Notes: a model not told the origin generated them from the sequence alone. A DNA stretch of 64,000 nucleotides from Robertmurraya_A mangrovi (GCF_034427655.1 NZ_JAXOFX010000007.1:1-64000); one strand, 5' to 3'. Shown: positions 32,054-41,244, counted from the first letter of the stretch. A program made the numbers and translations.

Positions 32054-32463
32054 CCTTCCCTAGTAACACTTTAAAATACTTTTAAAATGCAATATTAATG
32101 TTATACAGATATAATTTCTTGTGATTTTTTCAGATAAAAGTTCATAACTTCTCTACATTCATAATTGAATAAAGTTACAAACAAATATTTTATCATGCAA
32201 ATGGGCTCTTATCTAAAACTGCATTGTCCCTCCGTAATCCTTAAAAAAGAAGTCGAAAAACTTCTCTACTATTTTGTGTGTTTTTATTTTTATAATTTAC
32301 TTGAATCTTTTATTATTAATATTACGTAATACTTTTATGATACTCTCATTTCATTCTTCTTTATATGTTTAAAATCTTCAGTAAAGCTTATAACTTTTAC
32401 CACAAAAATTTAAAAATAAGTCACCTAGAATCTGCTTAATTTTAGTTAAAGGGGGCTCTTATT
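32054..32463. other. 410-base A+T-rich gap upstream of ytwI and ytvI
   Basis: This divergent intergenic region has no gene that I can support on either strand. It holds an AGAAGT/ACTTCT hairpin (about 32251-32268), the possible SigE promoter at 32317-32346 for ytvI, and the ytvI ribosome site (32448-32455). The remainder is featureless. Confidence 0.5.
32317..32346 (+). promoter_or_regulatory. Possible SigE promoter of ytvI
   Basis: TAATATT (32317-32323) matches the SigE -35 KMATATT, and after 15 bases GATACTCT matches the -10 CATACAHT at six of eight positions. YtvI is, as I recall, in the B. subtilis mother-cell regulon. Confidence 0.35.
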
Positions 32464-33579
32464 CTGAATTCAGTTTACTTTCATCGAACCTTAAGATTCT
32501 TACTTGTCATTGCCATCGTTGTTGGATCCTTAATTTCTTTTTTCTATGTTTCAAAAGTAACCTATCCGTTTTTAATTGGATTTGCCTTAGCGTTTTTAAT
32601 GAATCCATTAGTAAATGTATTAGAAACGAGGGCAAAACTACCTAGAGCACTCGCTGTTTTAATTGGATTAATCCTTATTTTTTCCATTCTAGTAGGTTTA
32701 ATTACTTTACTTATTGCTGAATTAGTATCTGGTGCAGACTATTTGGCTCATTCTGTTCCAACTCATCTTGTGACTTTAATTGATTACATAGAACAATTTG
32801 TTGCAGCACAAATTATTCCTTTCTATAATCAGTTAACTAGCCTTTTCAATAACCTAGATACGGGCCAACAAGAAACCATTCTATCCAATATCGAGAACTT
32901 TGGTAAAACATTCGGAACAACCGTTGGAACATTCGTTCAAACTTTTTTTGAAAATATTCCAAATATCTTATCATGGTTTCCTAATGCTGCTACGGTATTC
33001 ATTTTTGTTTTCCTGGCTACCTTCTTTATTAGTAAAGATTGGCCACGCTTAACAGCACTAGCGGAAAAAATTCTTCCTAATAAAGCTAGAAATAGTAGCA
33101 AGTCGGTTTTAGCAGATTTAAAGAAGGCATTATTCGGTTTTATAAAAGCTCAGTTAACATTAGTATCTATTACAACGATCATTATTTTAATCGGACTACT
33201 GATTTTACGAGTAGACTATGCTATCACTATCGCTCTTATCACCGGGATTGTAGATGTCATTCCGTATTTAGGAACAGGTTTAATATTTGTACCTTGGATT
33301 ATCTATGAAGCTATTTTTGGTGAAATGAGTTTAGCGATTGGTTTAGGCGTTTTGTACATTGTTGTAATTGTTCAACGTCAAATCATGGAACCTAAAGTAC
33401 TTTCCTCCAATATCGGACTCGATCCACTAGCAACCTTAGTTGCCCTATTCGTCGGATTTAAGCTGATAGGATTTTTAGGATTAATTGTTGGCCCAGTTAC
33501 TTTAGTCATCATTACAACCTTACACCGTGCTAATGTCTTTAGAGATGTTTGGGCGTTTATAAAAGGAAAAGAAGCGTAA
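32464..33579 (+). CDS. ytvI: AI-2E-type membrane protein YtvI, apparent CTG start
   Basis: 371 residues if begun at CTG 32464, exactly the usual YtvI length. A polytopic membrane protein of the AI-2E transporter/PerM family (PF01594), with about seven to eight helices and the family block GFIKAQLTLVSITTIIILIG. The first ATG (32599) would delete the first 45 residues, which include a transmembrane helix (LRFLLVIAIVVGSLISFFYV) similar to B. subtilis YtvI. Between the stop at 32443 and that ATG there is no ATG, GTG or TTG. AAAGGGGG ends eight bases before CTG and five before ATT (32461). Transport substrate unknown. Confidence 0.85.
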   Translation: MNSVYFHRTLRFLLVIAIVVGSLISFFYVSKVTYPFLIGFALAFLMNPLVNVLETRAKLPRALAVLIGLILIFSILVGLITLLIAELVSGADYLAHSVPTHLVTLIDYIEQFVAAQIIPFYNQLTSLFNNLDTGQQETILSNIENFGKTFGTTVGTFVQTFFENIPNILSWFPNAATVFIFVFLATFFISKDWPRLTALAEKILPNKARNSSKSVLADLKKALFGFIKAQLTLVSITTIIILIGLLILRVDYAITIALITGIVDVIPYLGTGLIFVPWIIYEAIFGEMSLAIGLGVLYIVVIVQRQIMEPKVLSSNIGLDPLATLVALFVGFKLIGFLGLIVGPVTLVIITTLHRANVFRDVWAFIKGKEA

Positions 33580-33610
33580 AAAAACAGCCAACTCAATGTT
33601 GGCTGTTTGA
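33580..33610. terminator. Bidirectional terminator between ytvI and fxsA
   Basis: AAACAGCCAAC / GTTGGCTGTTT perfect stem (33582-33608), T run best on the minus strand; it serves the converging fxsA and ytvI. Confidence 0.85.
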
Positions 33611-33612
33611 CT

Positions 33613-33999
33613 TTATCTAATGATCGTCACATTTTTATTTTGAATCCATTTCCTAAAAGATTTCATTATAAACGGTTTAAAGAGATTTCTAGTTGGAGGG
33701 GCTAGCAAGAGGAAACCAACTGTATCTGTAATAAATCCCGGTGTTAATAATAGTGTTCCGCCGATTAAGACACATATTCCGTCCAGTATAGCGTCACCAG
33801 GCATCTGGCCATAGTTCAATTGTCTCTGAACCTTGCGTATCGTTTCTAGGCCTTCTTTCTTTGCTAAATAGGCACCTAGAATACCTGTTAGGATAATGAG
33901 TGCAATGGTTGTCCAAATCCCTAAAATATCACCGGAAAGCATGAGTAATCCAATTTCTGCTGCTGGAATGATGATTAGTAATAAAAGAATATAACGCAT
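33613..33999 (-). CDS. fxsA: FxsA-family membrane protein
   Basis: 128 residues with three to four hydrophobic segments. FxsA signature elements: RYILLLLIIIPAAEIGLLM at the start, LTGILGAYLAKKEGLETI in the middle and LLLTPGFITDTVGFLLLAPPTR. Named for suppression of phage F exclusion in E. coli; role in Bacillus (YtzA) unknown. The start at 33999 (MRYILLLL) has GGAGG six bases upstream; the longer frame to 34026 is not needed. Lies downstream of pyk, as in B. subtilis. Confidence 0.88.
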   Translation of the reverse strand: MRYILLLLIIIPAAEIGLLMLSGDILGIWTTIALIILTGILGAYLAKKEGLETIRKVQRQLNYGQMPGDAILDGICVLIGGTLLLTPGFITDTVGFLLLAPPTRNLFKPFIMKSFRKWIQNKNVTIIR

Positions 34000-34107
34000 T
34001 CTCACCCTCCTAATAATTACAAGCATACAAGCAACTAGCTTGTCTATTTTTATTATATGATAGAATTTTTTATTACAACAATTTAATGCACTAATTTCTT
34101 GAAATTC

Positions 34108-34143
34108 AAAAAAGGAAGGGCGTTTGGCGCCTCTTCCTTTTTT
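34108..34143 (-). terminator. Terminator of pyk
   Basis: AAAGGAAGAGGCG / CGCCCTTCCTTT stem (one bulge) followed by a T run on the minus strand, 14 bases after the pyk stop. Confidence 0.88.
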
Positions 34144-34156
34144 TGATTATCATTTA

Positions 34157-35920
34157 TTATAGAACACTCGCATGTCCATTGTAAATGACACCTCTGTTTG
34201 CATCAACAGTGATTTCTTGCCCATCCTTAAGGATTGTAGTAGCTTTATCAATTCCAACGATAACTGGGATACCAACATTTAATCCTACAACAGCAGCATG
34301 GCTAGTTAATCCACCTTCTTCTGTTATAAGAGCGCTACACTTTTCAATGGCAGGTACCATTTCAGCATCAGAACCAATTGTAACTAAGATCGAACCTTGC
34401 GTTACCTTCGATAAAGCTTCTTCTGCATTTTTAGCAATAACCACTTTACCAAAAGCTGATTTACGGCCAATTCCTTGACCCTTTACGAGTACATCACCGA
34501 TTACATGGATTTTCATTAGGTTTGTTGTACCAGCTTCACCAACAGGAACTCCTGCTGTGATAACAACTAAATCGCCATGAGAGACCATTCCGCTGTTTAA
34601 GCTCTCTGTAACAGCTGTTTCAAGCATATCATCTGTAGTCGTAGCTTTTTGACCCATTTGAGGATATACTCCCCATGCAAGAGAAAGACGTCTCGATACA
34701 GCATTATCTGAAGTTACCGCAATAATTGGTGCTTTTGGGCGATACTTAGAAATCATTCTAGCTGTATGTCCACTCTCAGTTGGAGTAATGATAGCATCTA
34801 CATCTAAGTTCAACGCTGTGTGTGCAACCGATTGCCCAATAGCGTCTGTGATATTGTGTTCGTTGTCTTTACTACGACTTGATAAAATTTCTTTATGAGC
34901 TAATGCTGATTCAGCACGTGAAGCTATATTATGCATCGTTTGTACTGCTTCTACAGGGTATGAGCCTGCTGCTGTTTCACCTGAAAGCATGATTGCATCC
35001 GTACCATCAAAAATAGCGTTTGCCACATCACTTGCTTCTGCTCGCGTTGGACGCGGATTACGCTGCATCGAGTCTAACATTTGTGTCGCAGTGATAACTG
35101 GTTTACCTTGTGCGTTACATTTTTTAATTAATTGTTTTTGAACTAGTGGTACTTCTTCTGCTGGAATTTCAACCCCTAAGTCTCCACGAGCTACCATTAA
35201 ACCATCAGAGATTTCCAAGATTTCATCAATATTGTCAACGCCTTCTTGGTTTTCAATCTTAGGTATAATGTGAATTTGCGCCGCATTATTATTTTCTAAT
35301 AATTGTCTAATTTCTAGAACATCTGATGCACGACGTACAAAGGATGCAGCAATAAAGTCGATACCCTGTTCTATACCAAAGCGTATGTCACTTGCATCTT
35401 TTTCTGTGATTCCAGGTAAGTTTACCGAAACACCAGGTACGTTTACACCCTTTTTATTTTTCAGCGTACCCGTATTTAAAATTTTCGTATGAATCTCTTG
35501 AGCATCTTCATCAATTTTTATTACTTCTAGACCAATTAGCCCATCATCTAATAAAATTTTAGAACCGATATGTACATCTTTAATCAGCCCTTCATATGTT
35601 ACTGAAAATTTCTCCGTTGTCCCTTCAACTTCTGTCATGGAGATAATGATATTATTTCCGGCTGTAAGCTCAATCGCACCGTTAACCATGTTGTTTGTAC
35701 GAATTTCAGGACCCTTAGTATCTAATAAAATCGCTACTGTTTTCCCTGTACGTTCAGCTGCCTCACGGATATTCTGAATACGTTGTCCATGCTCTTGATG
35801 GTCACCGTGAGAAAAATTAAGACGTGCGACATTCATACCAGCTTCAATGAGCTGTGTTAATTTTTCAACACTTTCACTAGCTGGACCAATAGTACAAACT
35901 ATTTTTGTTTTTCTCATCAT
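34157..35920 (-). CDS. pyk: Pyruvate kinase with C-terminal PEP-utiliser-like domain
   Basis: 587 residues. Catalyses PEP + ADP to pyruvate + ATP. TIM barrel with the substrate-binding NFSHGDHQEHG, the metal/PEP motif MVARGDLGVEIP and the KKCNAQGKPVITATQMLDSM signature. B domain inserted near 70-170. The regulatory C-domain is followed by an extra 110-residue domain resembling the phosphohistidine domain of PEP-utilising enzymes (GGLTSHAAVVGLNVGIPVIVG), found in Bacillus and Geobacillus Pyk. The ATG at 35920 is eight bases after GGGGG; the next codon is also ATG. Second gene of pfkA-pyk, 31 bases after pfkA. Confidence 0.97.
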   Translation of the reverse strand: MMRKTKIVCTIGPASESVEKLTQLIEAGMNVARLNFSHGDHQEHGQRIQNIREAAERTGKTVAILLDTKGPEIRTNNMVNGAIELTAGNNIIISMTEVEGTTEKFSVTYEGLIKDVHIGSKILLDDGLIGLEVIKIDEDAQEIHTKILNTGTLKNKKGVNVPGVSVNLPGITEKDASDIRFGIEQGIDFIAASFVRRASDVLEIRQLLENNNAAQIHIIPKIENQEGVDNIDEILEISDGLMVARGDLGVEIPAEEVPLVQKQLIKKCNAQGKPVITATQMLDSMQRNPRPTRAEASDVANAIFDGTDAIMLSGETAAGSYPVEAVQTMHNIASRAESALAHKEILSSRSKDNEHNITDAIGQSVAHTALNLDVDAIITPTESGHTARMISKYRPKAPIIAVTSDNAVSRRLSLAWGVYPQMGQKATTTDDMLETAVTESLNSGMVSHGDLVVITAGVPVGEAGTTNLMKIHVIGDVLVKGQGIGRKSAFGKVVIAKNAEEALSKVTQGSILVTIGSDAEMVPAIEKCSALITEEGGLTSHAAVVGLNVGIPVIVGIDKATTILKDGQEITVDANRGVIYNGHASVL

Positions 35921-35951
35921 CTTGTAAACCCCCAGTTAAATTTAAAAAGGA

Positions 35952-36911
35952 TTAAATCGAAAGCTCTTTTGATAATTGATACATACCTAAGTCAACCTTA
36001 TGCGGCATAGATAATGCTTGGATGATATCGTAATCTACTAGTTCGTTTCTTTCAATACCAACAGCACGTCCACCCTTGCCTTCTATTAATAACTCAACCG
36101 CTCTAGCACCTAATCTACTAGCTAAAACTCGGTCTGCTGCAGTTGGTGAGCCCCCGCGTTGCATATGTCCTAATACAGATACTCGTGTATCAAAGTTAGT
36201 CATTTCTTTCAGCTGTTTACCAAATTCCACTCCACTACATACGCCTTCAGCAACAATGATAATACTGTGCTTTTTACCACGCTCATGACCCTTTTTTAGT
36301 CTTTCAGCAATTTGGTTCATATCATAATTTTCTTCAGGTATAAGGATGGTTTCGGCACCACCTGCCAGTCCAGCCCATAAAGCAATATCGCCTGCATCTC
36401 TTCCCATAACCTCAATAACAAACGTTCTTTCATGAGAAGTAGCTGTATCACGAATTTTATCAATTGCATCAATAACTGTATTTAATGCAGTATCAAATCC
36501 AATGGTAAATTCAGTTCCAGGAATATCATTATCAATGGTTCCAGGTACGCCTACACATGGGAATCCTTGTTCAGTAAGAGCTTTTGCCCCCCTGTATGAA
36601 CCGTCACCACCGATAACAACTAATCCTTCAATACCATGTTTGTTAAGTTGTTCAATACCACGTTGTTGACCTTCTTTAGTTTTGAACTCTTCAGATCTTG
36701 CTGAATAAAGCATTGTTCCCCCGCGATGAATAATATCACCTACAGAACCAAGCTCAAGCTTTTTAATATTTCCAGTCATTAGCCCAGAGTAACCACCATA
36801 AACACCATATACTTCAACGTTATGATAAATGGCTTTACGGACTACAGCACGAACAGCAGCGTTCATTCCTGGAGAATCCCCACCACTTGTTAATACTCCT
36901 ATTCTTTTCAA
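35952..36911 (-). CDS. pfkA: 6-phosphofructokinase, TTG start
   Basis: 319 residues, identical in length to B. subtilis PfkA. Phosphorylates fructose-6-phosphate with ATP, the committed step of glycolysis; allosteric. GVLTSGGDSPGMNAA at the ATP site, GGDGSYRGA, catalytic PGTIDNDIPGT, MGRDAGDIALWAGLAGGAE and the effector-site MQRGGSPTAADR are all present. The start is TTG at 36909-36911 (MKRIGVLT), eight bases after GAGG; a GTG three codons earlier falls inside the ribosome site. A possible cre site lies about 290 bases upstream. Operon with pyk. Confidence 0.97.
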   Translation of the reverse strand: MKRIGVLTSGGDSPGMNAAVRAVVRKAIYHNVEVYGVYGGYSGLMTGNIKKLELGSVGDIIHRGGTMLYSARSEEFKTKEGQQRGIEQLNKHGIEGLVVIGGDGSYRGAKALTEQGFPCVGVPGTIDNDIPGTEFTIGFDTALNTVIDAIDKIRDTATSHERTFVIEVMGRDAGDIALWAGLAGGAETILIPEENYDMNQIAERLKKGHERGKKHSIIIVAEGVCSGVEFGKQLKEMTNFDTRVSVLGHMQRGGSPTAADRVLASRLGARAVELLIEGKGGRAVGIERNELVDYDIIQALSMPHKVDLGMYQLSKELSI

Positions 36912-37197
36912 ATGGATCACCTCAAATTATTTAGTCATTTATATGTAGTAATTATATGATAAGCTGCTTTCTTAAGCTTTGTTGCTAGTTAAATAATATT
37001 CATATGGCTAAAATAAAAGAGAAATTTAGCAACAGACAGTTGAAAGCAACATTATAATAAAATTCATCTTAGATGCATGTTATAGACGTATTATTTATTA
37101 TTAACAAAATACGTGGGATTATTTCTAAAATAACACGAAGAAACAACCTTCTCAACAGAATCCTTGTTATATTTCAAAAGACTAAATTATCGGTGAA

Positions 37198-37212
37198 TTG
37201 AAAGCGTTTTAT
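37198..37212 (+). promoter_or_regulatory. cre-like site upstream of pfkA
   Basis: TTGAAAGCGTTTTAT fits WTGNAANCGNWNNCW except for one fixed position (A instead of C). It is about 290 bases from the pfkA start. Candidate only. Confidence 0.35.
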
Positions 37213-37290
37213 AGGGAATATTAAGGGTAATTTCCTTCACGATTTTGTCAAAATTATTGTTTTTCCTTCATGAGACTGGTCTTTAGAGCG

Positions 37291-37321
37291 AAAAAGAATA
37301 CGTGCTAAAAGAAGCACGTAT
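37291..37321 (-). terminator. Terminator of accDA
   Basis: Perfect stem ATACGTGCT / AGCACGTAT (37298-37306 with 37313-37321) followed by TTCTTTTT on the minus strand, directly after the accA stop. Confidence 0.88.
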
Positions 37322-38299
37322 CTAGTTTACACTAATGTATTCATTTAACTCTTTATATTCACCCATCGCTTTATACTTATCGTAACGGTTTGCAATAAGT
37401 TCTTCTTCTGTAAGATTCCTTAGTTCTTGAAGGGATGAAAATAACACTTTGCGAATCTCCTCGCCTTGTGCCTTTACATCTCTGTGAGCTCCACCTTTTA
37501 CTTCAGGAATAATATCATCAATGATTCCTAGCTGTTTTAAATCTGGAGCAGTAATTTTCATAGTCTCAGCAGCCTTTTTTGCTAAGCTTGCATCTTTCCA
37601 TAAAATAGCTGCAGCTCCCTCCGGAGAAATAACAGAATAAGTAGAGTTTTCTAGCATATGAAGATGATTTCCGATTCCCAATGCTAGTGCCCCACCGCTT
37701 CCACCTTCTCCGATGACGATACAAATAACAGGAACTTTAAGGCCAGCCATTTCAAAAAGGTTGCGAGCGATTGCTTCACTTTGCCCTCTTTCTTCTGCTG
37801 CTTTACCTGGATAAGCACCCTTTGTATCAATAAAGCAGATAATCGGTCTTCTGAATTTTTCTGCTTGTTTCATTAATCTTAATGCTTTACGGTAACCTTC
37901 AGGATGTGGCATACCAAAGTTTCTTCTAATGTTTTCTTTCGTATCTTTTCCTCTTTGATGACCAATAACGGTTACTGGTAGTCCATGGAATTTCGCGATT
38001 CCACCTACGATTGCCTCATCGTCTCCGAAAGAGCGGTCGCCGTGACATTCAAAGAAATCTGTAAATAAATTGGAGATATAGTCTAGAGTCGTAGGGCGGT
38101 TAGGATGTCTAGCAATCTGAACTCGATCCCATGGCTTCATATTTACATAAATATCTTTTTCTAATTTCTCAAGACGTGCTTTTAACTTCTCTATCTCAGA
38201 AGTTAAGTCTACATCTGCGTCTTTTGTAAATTGTTCTAACTCTGATATTTTCTTTCGTAGTTCTATTACTGGTTTTTCAAATTCTAATTCTCCTACCAT
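37322..38299 (-). CDS. accA: Acetyl-CoA carboxylase carboxyltransferase subunit alpha
   Basis: 325 residues. With AccD forms the carboxyltransferase that moves CO2 from carboxybiotin to acetyl-CoA, giving malonyl-CoA. N-terminal coiled region (about 1-60), then the crotonase-fold domain with RRNFGMPHPEGYRKALRLM, GAYPGKAAEERGQSEAIA and the oxyanion-type IGEGGSGGALALGIG. The start lies inside the accD end (seven-base overlap), typical translational coupling. The AccB/AccC subunits are not in this window. Confidence 0.97.
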   Translation of the reverse strand: MVGELEFEKPVIELRKKISELEQFTKDADVDLTSEIEKLKARLEKLEKDIYVNMKPWDRVQIARHPNRPTTLDYISNLFTDFFECHGDRSFGDDEAIVGGIAKFHGLPVTVIGHQRGKDTKENIRRNFGMPHPEGYRKALRLMKQAEKFRRPIICFIDTKGAYPGKAAEERGQSEAIARNLFEMAGLKVPVICIVIGEGGSGGALALGIGNHLHMLENSTYSVISPEGAAAILWKDASLAKKAAETMKITAPDLKQLGIIDDIIPEVKGGAHRDVKAQGEEIRKVLFSSLQELRNLTEEELIANRYDKYKAMGEYKELNEYISVN

Positions 38300-39162
38300 T
38301 CTAGCTCACCTCCAGGTTGATGCATTTCTAGTATTTTGCCGATTTGTTCCTTTAACTCGGTTCTAGGAATGACCGCATCTAGTTGACCATGTTTCATTAA
38401 AAACTCAGCCGTTTGGAAATCCTCCGGTAGATCTTCTCTAATCGTCTGTTCAATAACTTTTCTTCCTGCAAAACCAATCAAAGCTTTTGGTTCAGCGAAA
38501 TTATAATCACCTAGAGAAGCAAAACTAGCAGAAACTCCACCTGTAGTAGGATGGGTCATAATAGAAATAATCAAGCCGCCTTGATCACTAAATCGCTTTA
38601 ATGCAACACTCGTTTTCGCCATTTGCATTAAACTTAGAACCCCTTCTTGCATTCTTGCACCGCCTGATGCTGTGAAGATGATAAAAGGAACAGAAAGCTC
38701 ACCTGCTTTTTCAATGGCTCTAGTAATTTTTTCTCCTACAACAGACCCCATGCTTCCCATACGGAATGTAGAATCCATAACGGCTACAACTGTCTTGTTT
38801 CCGTTAATTTCTCCCACTCCCGTTACTACAGCTTCATTAAGATTCGTCTTTTGTCTGTCCTTCTCAAGCTTCTCTGTGTAATCGGGAAATTGCAGAGGAT
38901 TCTCTGAAATCATCCCTCTGTCCATTTCTTGAAAACTTCCTTCATCTAAAAAACTAGCTATTCTTTCACTTGAATTCATAGGATAGTGATATTGACAGTG
39001 TAAACATACTTTTACATTTTTTATTAATTCTTTTGAATAAATAATTTTTTTACAGTTCGGGCATTTGTTCATTATGCCTTCTGGAACGTCTTGCTTTGAT
39101 GCTTCTGAAGGTATAGTGGCATATTTTTTCTTTTTGGATTTAGTAAATAGCTCCTTAAGCAA
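38293..39162 (-). CDS. accD: Acetyl-CoA carboxylase carboxyltransferase subunit beta, TTG start
   Basis: 289 residues with the N-terminal zinc ribbon Cys34, Cys37, Cys53, Cys56 (CPNC, CLHC) that binds mRNA/DNA in homologues. The crotonase-fold domain follows, with FTASGGARMQEGVLSLMQM and PTTGGVSASFASLGD. The start is TTG at 39160-39162 (MLKELFTKSKKKKY, like B. subtilis MLKDIFTKKKKY), preceded by GGGGGAGG at seven bases. First gene of accDA. About 100 bases upstream is the palindrome AGTGGTCAGACCACT, shared with the malic enzyme promoter. Confidence 0.97.
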   Translation of the reverse strand: MLKELFTKSKKKKYATIPSEASKQDVPEGIMNKCPNCKKIIYSKELIKNVKVCLHCQYHYPMNSSERIASFLDEGSFQEMDRGMISENPLQFPDYTEKLEKDRQKTNLNEAVVTGVGEINGNKTVVAVMDSTFRMGSMGSVVGEKITRAIEKAGELSVPFIIFTASGGARMQEGVLSLMQMAKTSVALKRFSDQGGLIISIMTHPTTGGVSASFASLGDYNFAEPKALIGFAGRKVIEQTIREDLPEDFQTAEFLMKHGQLDAVIPRTELKEQIGKILEMHQPGGELEW

Positions 39163-39260
39163 GGTGTAACCTCCCCCGTAATTTAAAAAACTTCGCCTTT
39201 GTCTATTGACTGAAGTTTAATTGTCATTATTAACATTTTTATTAAAATACAAAGTTTTCT

Positions 39261-39277
39261 TAGTGGTCAGACCACTA
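39261..39277. promoter_or_regulatory. GntR/FadR-type operator upstream of accDA
   Basis: Perfect palindrome TAGTGGTCAGACCACTA. It contains the TGGTNNGACCA-like core of FadR-family sites and is identical over 15 bases to 41293-41307. It lies directly after the terminator of the GntR gene and about 100 bases upstream of accD. The accDA promoter itself is not clear; TTGTAT-17-TAATGA just downstream is a weak candidate. Confidence 0.7.
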
Positions 39278-39281
39278 ACAC

Positions 39282-39307
39282 AAAAAATTAGCGCCTATAC
39301 AATAGGC
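39282..39307 (-). terminator. Terminator of the GntR-regulator gene
   Basis: GCCTAT / ATAGGC stem with a three-base loop (39293-39307) followed on the minus strand by GCTAATTTTTT. Confidence 0.75.
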
Positions 39308-39372
39308 TTTTAGCATACTTGTACTATCTCATATTAAAATAATGATTTTAAAAAATCTGCAAAATCTTGTCG

Positions 39373-39996
39373 TTAACCATTCGACAATTTCCTTAGTTGA
39401 GCGTACTGCCTTCTTACAATCTCTTCTTCGTTTGTCATTAAAGCTTCTACAAGTTTTGAGTATTCTATTTTTTCTATTTCTACTGTAGGTAATTTAAGTG
39501 ATTGATAATAGTCACTTAAAATATTCCAAATCCGATAAAATAGATGGTTATCCGCTAAATCTACAATTTTCAAAAAGAACTCATCGTCTGAAAACGCCTG
39601 CTGTTCAACCCAACTTTTCAAAAGTGAAAGCTTTTCATCATTATTTCTATCAATAATGAGTCTTAAACAATCCATTTCAATGAGATATTTCGTTTCTACT
39701 ACATCTTTTCTAGCTTTATCATCTTGTAAGATAAACGTACTTAATAATTGCACCAGCTGATTACTTCTAAAATCACGAATAAAGGTACCTTCCCCTCTTC
39801 GTGTCTCTATTAAACCAAGGAGTTCTAGAGCTCTTAAAGCTTCCCTTACGGAGGAGCGTCCAACCGCTAGACGCTCACTTAATTCCCGTTCTGAAGGGAT
39901 TTTATCTCCTGGTTTCAATCCATCTTGTTCAATCATCTTTCGCAGTTGTTTAACAATCTCAATATAAACTTTTGAGCCAACTTGGTTTGAAACCAC
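39373..39996 (-). CDS. GntR-family regulator, FadR subfamily
   Basis: 207 residues. N-terminal winged helix (about 1-75) with PGDKIPSERELSERLAVGRSSVREALRALELLGLIETRRGEGTF-type GntR signature, then an all-alpha FCD-like ligand domain that is shorter than usual and has acidic/histidine residues (DLADNHLFYRIWN). Start GTG at 39994-39996, nine bases beyond the malic enzyme stop, so cotranscribed with it. The palindromes upstream of its own operon (41293-41307) and of accDA (39261-39277) are its likely targets. Ligand unknown; an acyl-CoA, malonyl-CoA or an organic acid would fit the context. Confidence 0.88.
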   Translation of the reverse strand: MVSNQVGSKVYIEIVKQLRKMIEQDGLKPGDKIPSERELSERLAVGRSSVREALRALELLGLIETRRGEGTFIRDFRSNQLVQLLSTFILQDDKARKDVVETKYLIEMDCLRLIIDRNNDEKLSLLKSWVEQQAFSDDEFFLKIVDLADNHLFYRIWNILSDYYQSLKLPTVEIEKIEYSKLVEALMTNEEEIVRRQYAQLRKLSNG

Positions 39997-40005
39997 TATT
40001 TTATA

Positions 40006-41244
40006 TCACTCACTTTTCCCAATTATAGCGAGCCTACTCGTCTTTTCCTTGACCTCAGCAGGGTCTACCTTTATACGCGCAACTCCTGTTTCCATAGCCG
40101 CTTTTGCTACAGCTTGAGCCACTTCAGGTGCGACTCTTGCATCAAACGGGCCTGGAATTACATAATCTGGATTAAGCTCACCCTCTGAAATTAAACCGGC
40201 AATTGCCTCAACAGCTGCAACCTTCATTTTTTCATTAATATGAGTAGCTCTAACATCAAGGGCCCCACGGAAAATTCCAGGGAACGCCAGTACATTATTC
40301 ACCTGATTAGGGAAATCTGAACGGCCAGTACCCACTACTTTCGCTCCAGCATTCTTCGCCTCTTCCGGCATGATTTCAGGATTAGGGTTAGCCATTGCAA
40401 AAATAATTGGATCTGGATTCATGGTTTTAATCATTTCAGATGTTAATGCCCCTTCAACAGATACTCCAATGAATACATCTGCACCTTTAATGACATCAGC
40501 TAGACTTCCTTTTAAGTTATCACGGTTAGTGAATTTGGCTACCTCTTCTTTAATGTCATTCATCCCTTGAGGACGACCTTCGTAAATAGCACCTTTTGTA
40601 TCGCACATAATAATGTCACGAACTCCGTAGCTATATAATAATTTGATGATGGCAATACCAGCAGCTCCAGCTCCATTTGCCACCACTTTAATTTCATTCA
40701 TTTTCTTGTTAACAAGTTTTAATGCATTCACTAATCCTGCTACCGTTACGATAGCCGTACCATGCTGGTCATCATGGAAGATCGGAATATTCGTTTCTTT
40801 TTTTAAGCGTTCTTCTATAACGAAGCAATTTGGTGCTGCGATATCTTCAAGATTTACCCCACCAAATGTGGGTTCTAAAAGTTTGACCGTCTCTACAATC
40901 TTATCTACATCTGTTGTATTTAAACAAATCGGGAAGGCATCTACACCAGCAAAGCTCTTAAATAGGACGGCCTTACCTTCCATTACTGGCAAAGCAGCCT
41001 CTGGACCAATGTTTCCTAGACCAAGTACAGCTGTACCATCTGAAACCACAGCTACCATATTGCCTTTCATTGTATAGTCATATACAGTCTCTGGTTTATC
41101 ATAAATTTCTTTACAAGGTTCCGCTACCCCTGGAGAATAAGCTAAGCTTAAATCCTTTGCGTTTTTCACTTGTACTTTTGATTTTGACTCTAATTTACCT
41201 TTATTAGCTCTATGCATATGCAAAGCTTCTTCACGTAAAGTCAA
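40006..41244 (-). CDS. ytsJ: NADP-dependent malic enzyme (YtsJ type), TTG start
   Basis: 412 residues. Oxidative decarboxylation of malate to pyruvate with NADPH gain. Malic domain: SLAYSPGVAEPC, GNMVAVVSDGTAVLGLGNIG and the catalytic/metal FHDDQHGTAIV. NADP domain: VVANGAGAAGIAIIKLL. It matches the short bacterial form without a phosphotransacetylase domain. The start is TTG at 41242-41244 (MTLREEALHMH), nine bases after AAGGAG. Heads an operon with the GntR regulator. Its promoter carries the AGTGGTCAGACCACT operator at about +4 to +18. Confidence 0.93.
   Translation of the reverse strand: MTLREEALHMHRANKGKLESKSKVQVKNAKDLSLAYSPGVAEPCKEIYDKPETVYDYTMKGNMVAVVSDGTAVLGLGNIGPEAALPVMEGKAVLFKSFAGVDAFPICLNTTDVDKIVETVKLLEPTFGGVNLEDIAAPNCFVIEERLKKETNIPIFHDDQHGTAIVTVAGLVNALKLVNKKMNEIKVVANGAGAAGIAIIKLLYSYGVRDIIMCDTKGAIYEGRPQGMNDIKEEVAKFTNRDNLKGSLADVIKGADVFIGVSVEGALTSEMIKTMNPDPIIFAMANPNPEIMPEEAKNAGAKVVGTGRSDFPNQVNNVLAFPGIFRGALDVRATHINEKMKVAAVEAIAGLISEGELNPDYVIPGPFDARVAPEVAQAVAKAAMETGVARIKVDPAEVKEKTSRLAIIGKSE

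Larger units (their letters stand above)
36912..37321. other. 410-base gap upstream of pfkA
   Basis: No gene is visible. It contains the accA terminator (37291-37321), a cre-like sequence with one mismatch (37198-37212) and A+T-rich DNA that must hold the pfkA promoter. A TTGACA is present on the minus strand (about 37247-37252) but has no well-spaced -10 partner. Confidence 0.5.

Noticed and set aside
40643..41077. 144-residue plus-strand frame inside the malic enzyme gene
   Set aside because: Antisense shadow; composition mirrors the malic enzyme codons.
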